Program-made: the position numbers and the translations under genes
The notes under the pieces: model-generated
Told to the model about the DNA's origin: nothing
Database searches by the model: none
What the model saw: only the letters and a program-made list of their open reading frames with translations
Assembly (NCBI GenBank): GCA_015231955.1
Contig: JADGAN010000039.1
Coordinates: 1-46,713 of the forward strand
DNA length: 46,713 bases
Direction of reading: 5' to 3'
Origin: Oligoflexia bacterium
GTDB lineage: Bacteria > Bdellovibrionota > Bacteriovoracia > Bacteriovoracales > Bacteriovoracaceae
Part shown: one piece after another, positions 33,911 to 43,101 of the stretch
Position numbering within the stretch: the stretch's first letter is position 1
Layout of the letters: each line of letters starts with the position of its first letter

Positions 33911-35631
33911 ATATAATGAATATAAAGACACTTATTGCATTCATTATTGCAACCCTCACTCCAGCATTTGCGAGAGCGCAGGCAACAGGATCCGGTGCTA
34001 CTCAGCTAGACACTACGATCGTTGTTGGTTTCATTCTTTTCTTTGTGATAGCAAGTATCGTTATTACTTGGTGGACCAGTCGCTCGACCAGAACCGCTAG
34101 TGATTTTTATGTAGCAGGGAAGGACGTGCCTTGGGTGCAAGTTGGTATCGCTATGGTTGGTAGCTACCTCTCTGCCGCCAGTTTCCTTGGTTGCCCGGGA
34201 GATATTGGCGTTTTCGGTATTGACTCCATTTGGTTATCGATTGGTTTTTTTGGTGGCTACCTTGCAGTACTATTACTCATCGCTGGGCCACTTCGTAATG
34301 TGGGTTCCTACACCGTTGCAGGGGCGCTACACAGTCGCTTTCCTGATAACCGTATTAAACTAGTGGTCATGCTTTGTACGGTTGTGATCTCTACTTTTTA
34401 TCTGGTGCCGCAAATGCTTGGTGCCGGTCTACTCTTCGAGATGCTTCTTGGTTGGAACTTTATTTTTGTAACCATCGGACTTGGTCTCCTCATGAGTATC
34501 TACATTATATTTGGTGGTATGAAGTCAACACTTGCAAATCAAGCGATTCAGGCCATCTTCCTTTGGATTACCATGGTAGTGCTCGTGACGATTGCCTACT
34601 TTACGGTAGGGCAGGGCTCCTTTTCAGGTATACTCGCCACCGCTTATCAAGTGGTACCTCCACTCCTAGCGGCCAAAAATCCCGAAGTGGTTAGTGCCAT
34701 TGCAAATCTGCCTGCTGGAGAAGCGATTACCCTCGCACGACAGATGATGCCGGCCGCGGAGAGTGCGATGAGCATCGGCGTGAAAACGGACAACACTCTT
34801 GCTATGATCAGCACCGTGATTGCGCTGGTGTTTGGTACCGCAGGACTTCCCCACATTTTAATTATGTTCTTTACCGTTCCAAGCGCTCGCGCCGCCAAAA
34901 AGAGTGTTACTCTTTGTATTGTGGCCCTTGGAATTTTTTATATCTGTGCCATCATTCTTGGCTTTTTACTCTTCCCTGGTATTTATACCAAGCTCGTGAC
35001 ATGGATTGCGGAAGGGGCCACTGGCATTGGACTCGCAAAGAACATGGCAGTATTAGAGATAAGCCAGCTCGTCGGTGGCCCATGGCTGATGGCGATTGGT
35101 GCTGCAGGCGCAGTGGCCGCTATTTTATCAACGGCGGCCGGACTGATGATTACGGTGGCTTCATCCATCAGTCATGACCTCTATAAAGTGTACATCAATC
35201 CCGAAGCGACTGAGAAGCAAGAGCTTAATATTGCCAAGATCACCACCCTAGCGATGTCGGGCATTGCAGTTTCTTTAGCAGTAATGCTTAAACAAGAAAA
35301 TATTGCTTGGCTCGTGATGCTCGCTTTTGGAATTGCCGCCAGTGCTATCTTTCCGGCCATGCTTGCTACGCTATGGTGGAAGCGCACGACAAGGCAGGGG
35401 GTGATAGCAAGTATCTTAACCGGGCTTGCAGTCTCCGTCTTATTCATCGCTTTGCTGCTTATTAATGGATCCAAGTATATGTTCTTTGGATTACCTGTTG
35501 CAGGCGGTCCTGGCATCTTTGGTGTTACTGCTTCTTTTGTTGTGTTGTACGTGGTTAGTATTTTAACCAATGATACAGGCAAAGATGCTGATGCATTTAT
35601 GGCCTTGGCCCATAAGCCAGATGTGGACTGA
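33907..35631 (+). CDS. actP: ActP-like cation/acetate symporter (SSS family)
   Basis: The 574-residue protein is a sodium/solute symporter with about 13 membrane segments and a cleavable-looking N-terminal segment (TPAFARAQA), as in ActP. Signature parts are visible: FYVAGKDVPWVQVGIAMVGS and SYLSAASFLGCPG, IIFGGMKSTLANQAIQAIFL, GTAGLPHILIMFFTVPSAR and AAILSTAAGLMITVASSISH. Members take up acetate or other short carboxylates with a cation. The start at 33907 has GGAGGG just before it and overlaps the yjcH stop by 4 bp. The 3' end overlaps the DUF294 protein gene by 11 bp, so the three are one operon. Acetate is the best guess; pyruvate or propionate remain possible. Confidence 0.85.
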   Translation: MNIMNIKTLIAFIIATLTPAFARAQATGSGATQLDTTIVVGFILFFVIASIVITWWTSRSTRTASDFYVAGKDVPWVQVGIAMVGSYLSAASFLGCPGDIGVFGIDSIWLSIGFFGGYLAVLLLIAGPLRNVGSYTVAGALHSRFPDNRIKLVVMLCTVVISTFYLVPQMLGAGLLFEMLLGWNFIFVTIGLGLLMSIYIIFGGMKSTLANQAIQAIFLWITMVVLVTIAYFTVGQGSFSGILATAYQVVPPLLAAKNPEVVSAIANLPAGEAITLARQMMPAAESAMSIGVKTDNTLAMISTVIALVFGTAGLPHILIMFFTVPSARAAKKSVTLCIVALGIFYICAIILGFLLFPGIYTKLVTWIAEGATGIGLAKNMAVLEISQLVGGPWLMAIGAAGAVAAILSTAAGLMITVASSISHDLYKVYINPEATEKQELNIAKITTLAMSGIAVSLAVMLKQENIAWLVMLAFGIAASAIFPAMLATLWWKRTTRQGVIASILTGLAVSVLFIALLLINGSKYMFFGLPVAGGPGIFGVTASFVVLYVVSILTNDTGKDADAFMALAHKPDVD

Positions 35632-37885
35632 GCGACCTCGTCCTAGACATTTTTTTCTTCGCATCATCTTTCCGGCCATTCTTGCGATGGTGTTATTCAA
35701 CGTGACTATTTTTTTCATTCTTATTCCTAAGATGAAAGAGGTGATCGTTGAGCGAAAAAAAGAGATGGTTAAAGAGCTCACTCACGCTATCTGGAGTGAG
35801 CTTTTCAACTACTCTCAGCAAGAGCTTCATCAAGAGCTTTCTCGTGAAAGTGCACAGCAAGAAGCGATCAAGCGAGTTCAAAGTATTCGCTATGGAGACG
35901 GAGGCAAAGACTATTTTTGGATCTCTGATATGCACGCACGCATGATCATGCATCCCTATCGCAGCGATTTGAATAATCAGGATTTGACCAATTTTGCTGA
36001 TAGTAGTGGCAAGCGCCCCTTCGTGGAGTTTGCAAACATGGTTGCAAAAAATGGTGAAGGCTATGTTGAGTACATTTGGCAGTGGAAAGATGAGTCGCAA
36101 AAATTAGTCAATAAACTATCCTTCGTGAAGCTTTTGCATCCCTGGGGTTGGATCATCGGAACTGGCGTCTACTTAGACGACGTTAAACAAGAAGTTTCTA
36201 ATGTCACGCAAACAATTATTTTTATCTCCTTTGCTATCTCCTTATTGATGGCGATGATTTTGTTTTATCTTGTAAAACAAGGTCTCAATATCGAACGTCA
36301 GCGATTTAGCTTTCAACACGACTTAAGGAGATCAGAAGAGCGCTATCGCTTACTGGTGGAGTCCAACCACGAAGGAATTTTGCTGGTCATGAATGGACTT
36401 CCCATCTATGCCAACAAAGCGCTCTTAGATTTTCTTGGTTATAGTGTGGAAGAGCTAACAAAACTAACCTTAAATGAGATCATTACTTCTGATCAAAAGA
36501 GTCTCATCAGGCGTAATGGCACCCGCGCCCCTTTTGAGATGGTTATCTCTTCCATGGCGCAAAAAGATTCTTTTATTTTGACGGTTAAGAATTTGCAAAA
36601 TAAGAGTAAGGATGATGAAAAAGAGGCGATCTCCAAGCTTATTTTAGATTTTCAACACCTCTTTCAAACCATTACAACCGTTAAGCGTCCCTTACCACCA
36701 CAAGAGGAAAGCAATAACAGCTATAGCTCGATTTCAGAGCGATCCCTGGTCTTTGAAGCGATTGCCCTGATGCAGGAAAAAAATCTGGATCAACTCTTAG
36801 TCACTGATGAATTTGCTAGGACGACTGGAATTTTAAAGGCGGCCGATGTTTTATTATCGAAGCATTGGCCTTTGTCCATTCTCATTAACAAAATTAACAC
36901 AGCGACCTCGATAGAGGAGATCGCTTCCGCTCATAAGATCATTCCCGTTTTTGTCAAAGCAATGATTAATAATGGGACGAAAGTGGAAGCAACTTTAAGA
37001 GTTATTACCAATCTTTCAGATATCGTTATAAGACGAATTATTGAGCTTGCTATTGGCGAGTTAGCAGAGTCTCCTCCTAGCAAATTCGCCTTTGTCGTTT
37101 TCGGCAGTGAGGCGCGTTCGGAGCAAACACTCTACTCCGATCAAGATAATGGAATCATTTTTGAGGATGATGAAAACGATCCTACTGACTATTTTCTTCG
37201 CCTCGGAGAGCTCATCACTAAAAATCTTAGCAAGCTTGGACAACGCCTTTGTAACGGCAAAGTGATGGCCAATAACCCAAAGTGGTGTAAGTCGTTATCA
37301 AAGTGGGAACTTTATTTTAAAAATTGTGTTGCCGTGTCCACAGAGCAAGATTTACACGACACCAGCATCTTCTTCGACATGCGCACCGTTTATGGTGAGA
37401 ACTCCTTTGCAGAAAAATTAAAAAAGATATTTTTTAATTTAACCAAAGACAATGAGATCTTTTTTTTAAATCTTGCAAACTCTTTGCTACAAACAAAACC
37501 GCCGATCGGGCCTTTTGGTTTTCAATTTGAATCGGCAGAATCGATTAACATCAAAAATGCCTTGATCCCCTTAAGCAATTTAGCAAAGTTGTACTCTCTT
37601 AAAAATAAGATCTATGAGGTTAATACTCTAGAGCGCTTGCATTGTTTGCAGCTAGCAGGGATTATTAGTCGCTCTGGTCATGATGAGTTGGTGGTGGCCT
37701 ATGAGATACTGATGCAGCTACGTCTAAAAAATCAGATGGAGATGTTTGAAAAATCGCGGCTTCCCGATAATTTATTAGCAGTTAACGACCTTACTCAGTT
37801 GGAGCAAACGATGCTCAAAAAGATTCTCTCCGATTTGGCCATTTTCAGGGCCAAAGCGCAAAATGTTTTTAGAGGAGGCGTTTAG
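35621..37885 (+). CDS. membrane Cache-PAS-CBS-DUF294 nucleotidyltransferase-like sensor
   Basis: The 754-residue protein has an unusual layout. TM1 is at 11-36, followed by a Cache_2 sensor about 40-190 (DYFWISDMHARMIMHPY, GYVEYIWQW, WIIGTGVYL). TM2 is near 197-220, PAS about 236-330 (ERYRLLVESNHEGILLV) and one CBS-like motif about 375-420 (LDQLLVTDEFARTTGILKAADVLL). A DUF294 nucleotidyltransferase-type domain follows about 430-580, with Gly495-Ser496 in FGSEARSEQTLYSDQDNG and its acidic residues, then a DUF294_C helical end. Soluble CBS-DUF294 proteins are known near actP genes; here sensor and output are fused. The output may modify a partner protein or nucleotide. ATG 35621 overlaps the actP stop; 35570 is an alternative. 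The next gene starts 4 bp after the stop. Confidence 0.82.
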   Translation: MWTERPRPRHFFLRIIFPAILAMVLFNVTIFFILIPKMKEVIVERKKEMVKELTHAIWSELFNYSQQELHQELSRESAQQEAIKRVQSIRYGDGGKDYFWISDMHARMIMHPYRSDLNNQDLTNFADSSGKRPFVEFANMVAKNGEGYVEYIWQWKDESQKLVNKLSFVKLLHPWGWIIGTGVYLDDVKQEVSNVTQTIIFISFAISLLMAMILFYLVKQGLNIERQRFSFQHDLRRSEERYRLLVESNHEGILLVMNGLPIYANKALLDFLGYSVEELTKLTLNEIITSDQKSLIRRNGTRAPFEMVISSMAQKDSFILTVKNLQNKSKDDEKEAISKLILDFQHLFQTITTVKRPLPPQEESNNSYSSISERSLVFEAIALMQEKNLDQLLVTDEFARTTGILKAADVLLSKHWPLSILINKINTATSIEEIASAHKIIPVFVKAMINNGTKVEATLRVITNLSDIVIRRIIELAIGELAESPPSKFAFVVFGSEARSEQTLYSDQDNGIIFEDDENDPTDYFLRLGELITKNLSKLGQRLCNGKVMANNPKWCKSLSKWELYFKNCVAVSTEQDLHDTSIFFDMRTVYGENSFAEKLKKIFFNLTKDNEIFFLNLANSLLQTKPPIGPFGFQFESAESINIKNALIPLSNLAKLYSLKNKIYEVNTLERLHCLQLAGIISRSGHDELVVAYEILMQLRLKNQMEMFEKSRLPDNLLAVNDLTQLEQTMLKKILSDLAIFRAKAQNVFRGGV

Positions 37886-37889
37886 GCCT

Positions 37890-38642
37890 ATGCGTATTTT
37901 GCTGGTTGGCGATGTCCATGGACAATTCCATCTCTTTCATCGCGCCCTTACTTACATCAGGTCTACCTTTAGTATCGATGCCGCGATTCAAGTTGGAGAC
38001 TTTGGCTTTTATGAAAAAACGCTGGAGGCCTTTTTGCAAGACGATCTGCTCTTTCCAGTTCCTGTCTATGCTATCGATGGCAATCATGAAGATCACACGT
38101 GGCTGAGTGAAAAATCGAAATGGAATCCCAAAATAAATCTCAACTACGTTACGCGTGGAAGTATCTTGATGTTTGCTAGCTCTAAAATTGGATTTTTAGG
38201 CGGTGCTTTAAATACAGATCGCCCCCAATTGCAAAGGAACTATATTTTACCCTCGGAGAGAATAAGGGCGGCCATCGCTTTTAATAACTCCCCTCCCGAC
38301 TTGATGATTACCCACTCTTGCCCGGCCGCCATTGGTATTGGCATGCAGGCGAATAAAGAGCTACGTGATGGGGTCAATTTCTATATTAGAGGTAAGGGTT
38401 TTGATCCTGGTCCCGAAGAGGATTGCGGAGAAATGGAGCTAACAAAATTGTGGGACTCACTTAAAGTTCGCCCCAAGGCGTGGGTCTTTGGCCACTTTCA
38501 TTGCAAGCATAAGCGTCTGGTTGAGCAAACACTTTTTTGTAGCTTGCCGGAGCTTCAAACGCCCTCCATCGTCATCTGGGATAGTGAGCAGAAAGAGATC
38601 TTGGATATCGATCTAGATGTTGACTGTAGAACTAACTATTGA
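37890..38642 (+). CDS. calcineurin-like metallophosphoesterase
   Basis: The 250-residue cytoplasmic protein has all five family motifs in order: GDVHG (residue about 8), GDFG, GNHE, HSCP, and GHFH near the end, which bind a two-metal centre. It would hydrolyse phosphodiesters or phosphomonoesters; the substrate is unknown. GAGGAGG 8 nt before ATG 37890 sets the start; 37863 overlaps the upstream gene and has no site. With only 4 bp after the DUF294 protein stop, it is surely cotranscribed. Working against a DUF294-generated nucleotidyl modification or second messenger is an attractive but unproven idea. Confidence 0.85.
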   Translation: MRILLVGDVHGQFHLFHRALTYIRSTFSIDAAIQVGDFGFYEKTLEAFLQDDLLFPVPVYAIDGNHEDHTWLSEKSKWNPKINLNYVTRGSILMFASSKIGFLGGALNTDRPQLQRNYILPSERIRAAIAFNNSPPDLMITHSCPAAIGIGMQANKELRDGVNFYIRGKGFDPGPEEDCGEMELTKLWDSLKVRPKAWVFGHFHCKHKRLVEQTLFCSLPELQTPSIVIWDSEQKEILDIDLDVDCRTNY

Positions 38643-38720
38643 CAACGGTGCCAGTTTGAATGAAATTCTTTCTAATATAATTTAAAATATAAAAAATATT
38701 TAATCATCAATTGGGATTTT

Positions 38721-39971
38721 ATGAGCGAAATTGTTATCGTTTCTATCTTTGTGTTGGGTTATCTTTTTATCATTCTCGAGCATAAGATTCACTTAAACAA
38801 GGCCGCCTCCGCGATCCTTACCGGTGCAATTTTATGGTGTATCTTGGGAGCAACTGTTGGCACTTCTGCAACTCACCATCTTAACGAGTATATCGGCGAT
38901 GTCGCCGGCATCATCTTTTTTATGCTTGGGGCCCTCACCATTGTAGAGATTGTCGACTACCACAAAGGTTTTGATACCATCTTCTACCGTGTGAAAGAGA
39001 TGAAAAAAATTCCTTTGATGTGGTTTATGTGCTGGTTGACCTTTTTCCTCTCCTCTATTTTAGATAATCTCACCACCGCCATTGTCATGGTGGCGATGTT
39101 AAAAGATATTCCTATGAATAAAAAAGCAGACAAACTTACCATTGCAGGTATGGTTATCATTGCCTCTAATGCCGGAGGTGCTTGGACTCCCATTGGTGAC
39201 ATCACCACCACCATGCTGTGGATTGCTAATCGTATCACCACCGGCGTGATCATGCAGGAGCTTTTTATTCCATGTGTAATCTCACTACTTGTTCCACTCC
39301 TTATTGCAGGCCTCTTTTTCTTCAAGGAAAATGAAGTGATCCAAGTCTATCGCGGTGAAGGTAAACCCAGTAAAAAATCACAGCTCATCCTACTCGCCGG
39401 CATCTCTCTCTTGATTGCGGTTCCCCTCTTTAAAGCATTTTTTCACTTAACTCCTTCGCTAGCAATGATCTTATCTGCTGGACTGATGTGGGTGATCGTT
39501 GAGGTGTTCTTAAGAGATAAAGCGACCAAAGAAAATCTTGTCTTTCATATTCTAAAGCGCATCGACTACACCACGCTCTATTTTTTTATTGGTATTTTGC
39601 TCGCAGTCTCTGCGCTAAAAGAGGCGGGTACGCTTCAGCAGATGGCCACCTTCTTTAGTGAGTCTACCTCAAACTTTTACATCTTTTCTGGCATCATGGG
39701 CGTGATCTCTGCTATCGTTGACAACATCCCTCTCTTGGCCGCAACCATCAAGATGTATTCTCTCGAGCAGTATCCGACCAACCACCCCTTATGGGTTTCG
39801 CTGGCCTTCACCACAGGGTATGGTGGAAATATGCTCATCATTGGTAGTGCTGCCGGAGTAGCAGTGATGAACCTTATTGGAATTGATTTTATGTGGTATT
39901 TCAGACGAATATCTGGTCTTGCCGTTATTGGCTATGTGGTAGGGCTGGCACTGATCATGTTGCTAGCATAG
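38721..39971 (+). CDS. nhaD: NhaD-type Na+/H+ antiporter
   Basis: The 416-residue membrane protein has about 11-12 helices and matches the NhaD/ArsB ion transporter superfamily: FMLGALTIVEIVDYHKGFD, SSILDNLTTAIVMVAML, and ASNAGGAWTPIGDITTTMLW, the conserved core around the ion-binding region. NhaD exchanges cytoplasmic sodium for external protons. It lies 78 bp after the phosphoesterase gene, with an AT-rich spacer holding a TATAAT at about 38675 that could be its own promoter element. Next to a sodium-coupled symporter, it may restore the sodium gradient. The symbol is by family; no function has been tested. Confidence 0.82.
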   Translation: MSEIVIVSIFVLGYLFIILEHKIHLNKAASAILTGAILWCILGATVGTSATHHLNEYIGDVAGIIFFMLGALTIVEIVDYHKGFDTIFYRVKEMKKIPLMWFMCWLTFFLSSILDNLTTAIVMVAMLKDIPMNKKADKLTIAGMVIIASNAGGAWTPIGDITTTMLWIANRITTGVIMQELFIPCVISLLVPLLIAGLFFFKENEVIQVYRGEGKPSKKSQLILLAGISLLIAVPLFKAFFHLTPSLAMILSAGLMWVIVEVFLRDKATKENLVFHILKRIDYTTLYFFIGILLAVSALKEAGTLQQMATFFSESTSNFYIFSGIMGVISAIVDNIPLLAATIKMYSLEQYPTNHPLWVSLAFTTGYGGNMLIIGSAAGVAVMNLIGIDFMWYFRRISGLAVIGYVVGLALIMLLA

Positions 39972-39989
39972 ACTCCTCACTTGTGTTAT

Positions 39990-40023
39990 AGACGAGAATG
40001 GATCTAAAACCAAGGAATCGTCT
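39990..40023 (+). promoter_or_regulatory. inverted repeat enclosing ribosome site of cheB-cheR fusion
   Basis: AGACGA (39990-39995) and TCGTCT (40018-40023) are exact complements. They flank the AAGGA site, and the right arm abuts the ATG at 40024. If folded in mRNA, it could restrict initiation, but the stem is only 6 bp with a 22-nt loop. Confidence 0.25.
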
Positions 40024-43000
40024 ATGTCCCCAAAGTCATCTCCATCTAAAAAAAGAGTCCAAGCAACAAAAAAAAGCATAAAGGGAACGCCCTCTTTCCC
40101 GACAACAAAGACACCAGTAACTTTTGATAAACACTTCCCTATCATTGCCCTTGGTGCCTCCGCAGGAGGTTTAGAAGCGCTCGAACGCTTTTTCAGTCGC
40201 ATTCCTCAAAACAGTGGAATGGCCTTTATCATTATTCAACACCTGGATCCTACTCGCAAAGGGATCATGCCTGAATTGATTCAAAGAATTACCAAGGCAA
40301 AGGTTATTCCAGTAAAAGATCGCCTCAAGATAAAACCCAACTGTGTCTATGTAACCCCTTCCAATAAGAATATGTCGATCCTCAATAACTCTCTCCACCT
40401 CTTTGAGCCGCTGGAAAAACGTGGCCTACGCCTACCTATCGACTTCTTCTTCCACTCCTTGGCCGACGATCAAAAGGAAAGAAGCATTGGAGTTATTCTT
40501 TCTGGCATGGGGCAAGATGGGAGTGCGGGAATTAAAGCAATCAAGGAGAAGGGCGGCATCGTTTTGGTGCAAGAGCCAGTATCTGCTAAATTTGATAGCA
40601 TGCCTCGAAGTGCGATCATTGCGGTCGTTCCCGATATTGTCGCCCCCCCTGAAGAGTTGCCCGAAAAATTTCTATCGATGATCGCCTACTCTCCTCTAAA
40701 AGGCCTTGATTTGCCAGAGGAAATGAACGCCAAAGATAAGAGTTCCCTCGATAAGATTATCATTCTCCTTCGTACTGGTACTGGTCACGACTTCTCCCTC
40801 TATAAGAAGAACACTATGTATCGCCGCATAGAACGGAGGATGCATATCCATAAGCTTAGCAAAATAGGTCTCTACGTTCGCTTTTTGCAAGATAATCCCA
40901 TTGAAGTCTCCATCCTCTTTAAAGAGTTACTGATCGGGGTGAGTAGTTTTTTTCGCGATCCCACCGTATGGAGTTATCTTAAGAGCAATGTCATCCCCGA
41001 TCTCATCTTAAAGTGCCAACCGGGCCAGGTCTTGCGCGCTTGGATCCCAGGCTGTTCTACTGGTGAGGAGGCCTACTCTTTGGCCATCATTTTTAAAGAG
41101 GTGCTGGAGCGATCCAAGTGTAGTTCGGGGGTCAGCTTGCAAATCTTTGCCACTGATATCGACTCTGTTGCGATCGAAGAGGCAAGAAGGGGGATCTTTA
41201 AAAACAACGTTGTGGCGGAGGTCACTAGTGAGCGATTGGCGCGTTTCTTTATTAAAACCGAGGAAGGTTACAGGGCCAATGCCGATATTAGGGAGATGAT
41301 CATCTTTGCCTCTCACAACATCATTATGGATCCTCCCTTTACCAAATTGGATATACTCTCTTGCCGAAACCTGCTGATCTATCTAGAGAACGAGTTGCAA
41401 AAAAAATTGTTAAGTTTATTCCACTATAGCTTGAATCCCGGAGGTCTTCTCACCTTGGGAAGTGCCGAAACGATAGGCCACCAGACCGATCTCTTTTTGC
41501 CAGTCGAAGTAAAATTTAGGATTTATAAGCGCTCGGAGACATTTGCAGGCCAAGGATTGATCGACTTCCCCTCCTCCTTTTCCTACACCAAGCTCGATCG
41601 TTCCTGCTTTGCTACTACTCCAACCAAGACGGTCGAGAATATCCAAATGCTTGCTGATCAGCTGATTCTTCAGCAATATGCACCAGCATCAGTTTTGGCC
41701 AATGACAAAGGAGATATCCTCTATATCAATGGACGAACTGGAAAGTACCTTGAACCGGCCACGGGTAAAGTCAATTGGAATATTTTGGTCATGGTGCGAG
41801 ATGAGCTGCGCGCAGAATTTCCTGCAGGCTTTCGCAAGGCCATACGTCAAAAGGAGGCGGTGGTCTTACATAAATTTAGAGATGAGGATGGAGGGAAAAA
41901 ACAGGCCGTGGATGTGACCATTCAAAGTATCGAGAGGCCCGATGCCTTAAAGGGGCTGGTCTTGATAACCTTTTCCGATGCCGCTACTCCTATTATAGCA
42001 GAGAGGCCCCCCTTACTGAATCGAAGTCTAGGAAAAAAGCATGCCAAATCTCTACCTTCATCCAACTCTTCTAACTATGAGCATGAGCTTGAACGTGAAC
42101 TCCAGCGCTCGCGCCAAGAGTTACAAAGCACCATTGAAGAGATGCAGACCTCTCAAGAGGAGTTAAAATCGACCAATGAGGAGCTGCAATCGACCAATGA
42201 AGAGCTGCAATCGACCAACGAGGAGTTGACCACCTCCAAAGAGGAGATGCAGAGTCTTAATGAAGAGCTACAAACGGTCAATCTCGAGCTACAAAATAAG
42301 GTTGATGATTACTCTCGCATTAATAACGATATGAAAAATCTGCTCAACAGTTTCGATGTGGCCACCCTCTTCCTCGACAAGCAATTAAATATTCGCCGCT
42401 ATACCAATCAGGCCACCCGGATTTTCAAGATGATCACCAGTGATGTTGGACGTCCCTTTACCGATTTGGTGACCGACCTTGATTGTCCCAACCTGGCCGA
42501 GTATGCACAGGATGTGTTACACACTTTAGTTTTCCAAGAAAGGGAGGTCTCCACCCGCGATGGACGATCCTTTAACATGCGAATTATGCCTTATCGCACC
42601 CTTGATGATCACATCGATGGAGTGGTGATCACCTTTGTTGACATCTCCAAATCAGCAAGGTCGGAAGTGGAGAGTAAACGTAACCAGGGGCTGATGGAGT
42701 CGCTCTTCGAATCGCTTTTTGATAAGATGGATTGGGTTAACGTCTTTGCCGTCAGCACCACCTATCAGTACCTCTATTTCAATCGCGCCCACAAGAGCAC
42801 GATGAAATCGCTGTACTCTTGTGATATCGAATTGGGAATGAATTTCTTGGATTGTATCTCCAGCGAAAAGCAGAAGGACACGATTAAGGTTAATCTTGAG
42901 CGGGCCTTCGATGGTGAATATTTTATTGCCAAGGAGGTGTTTGACCAGAGTATCTCCCCTACCAATAGGGAGAATTCACAGCAGATGATCCTCTACAATC

Positions 43001-43101
43001 CCATTTTAGATAAAGATAATAAAGTCGTTGGTGCTACCAAGATTGTCTTGTATAACAGTAAAGAGTTTGCTTCCAAAAATTCTAAGAAGTCGCTATCATG
43101 A
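40024..43101 (+). CDS. CheB-CheR-PAS chemotaxis-type methylesterase/methyltransferase fusion
   Basis: The 1025-residue cytoplasmic protein starts with a basic tail. A CheB methylesterase domain follows (about 38-220) with Ser46 (GASAGG), His73 (IQHLDP) and Asp165 (SGMGQDG). CheR methyltransferase follows (about 235-505; SAM motif WIPGCSTGEEAYSLA near 340; SCRNLLIY). A PAS domain lies about 541-655. A coiled coil spans about 685-770 with heptads EELQSTN, and two more PAS-like domains lie at about 770-875 and 895-1010. No kinase or receiver is present on this chain. Such fusions adjust methylation of receptors or control a partner kinase. The next gene, a hybrid kinase, overlaps its stop by 4 bp, so the pair acts together. 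Confidence 0.9.
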   Translation: MSPKSSPSKKRVQATKKSIKGTPSFPTTKTPVTFDKHFPIIALGASAGGLEALERFFSRIPQNSGMAFIIIQHLDPTRKGIMPELIQRITKAKVIPVKDRLKIKPNCVYVTPSNKNMSILNNSLHLFEPLEKRGLRLPIDFFFHSLADDQKERSIGVILSGMGQDGSAGIKAIKEKGGIVLVQEPVSAKFDSMPRSAIIAVVPDIVAPPEELPEKFLSMIAYSPLKGLDLPEEMNAKDKSSLDKIIILLRTGTGHDFSLYKKNTMYRRIERRMHIHKLSKIGLYVRFLQDNPIEVSILFKELLIGVSSFFRDPTVWSYLKSNVIPDLILKCQPGQVLRAWIPGCSTGEEAYSLAIIFKEVLERSKCSSGVSLQIFATDIDSVAIEEARRGIFKNNVVAEVTSERLARFFIKTEEGYRANADIREMIIFASHNIIMDPPFTKLDILSCRNLLIYLENELQKKLLSLFHYSLNPGGLLTLGSAETIGHQTDLFLPVEVKFRIYKRSETFAGQGLIDFPSSFSYTKLDRSCFATTPTKTVENIQMLADQLILQQYAPASVLANDKGDILYINGRTGKYLEPATGKVNWNILVMVRDELRAEFPAGFRKAIRQKEAVVLHKFRDEDGGKKQAVDVTIQSIERPDALKGLVLITFSDAATPIIAERPPLLNRSLGKKHAKSLPSSNSSNYEHELERELQRSRQELQSTIEEMQTSQEELKSTNEELQSTNEELQSTNEELTTSKEEMQSLNEELQTVNLELQNKVDDYSRINNDMKNLLNSFDVATLFLDKQLNIRRYTNQATRIFKMITSDVGRPFTDLVTDLDCPNLAEYAQDVLHTLVFQEREVSTRDGRSFNMRIMPYRTLDDHIDGVVITFVDISKSARSEVESKRNQGLMESLFESLFDKMDWVNVFAVSTTYQYLYFNRAHKSTMKSLYSCDIELGMNFLDCISSEKQKDTIKVNLERAFDGEYFIAKEVFDQSISPTNRENSQQMILYNPILDKDNKVVGATKIVLYNSKEFASKNSKKSLS
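42157..42219 (+). repeat. three 21-bp repeats encoding EELxSTN heptads
   Basis: Three in-frame 21-bp units encode EELKSTN, EELQSTN, EELQSTN at residues 712-732 of the CheB-CheR protein. The last two differ at two positions only. Copy number change would shift coiled-coil length by one heptad. Confidence 0.85.
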
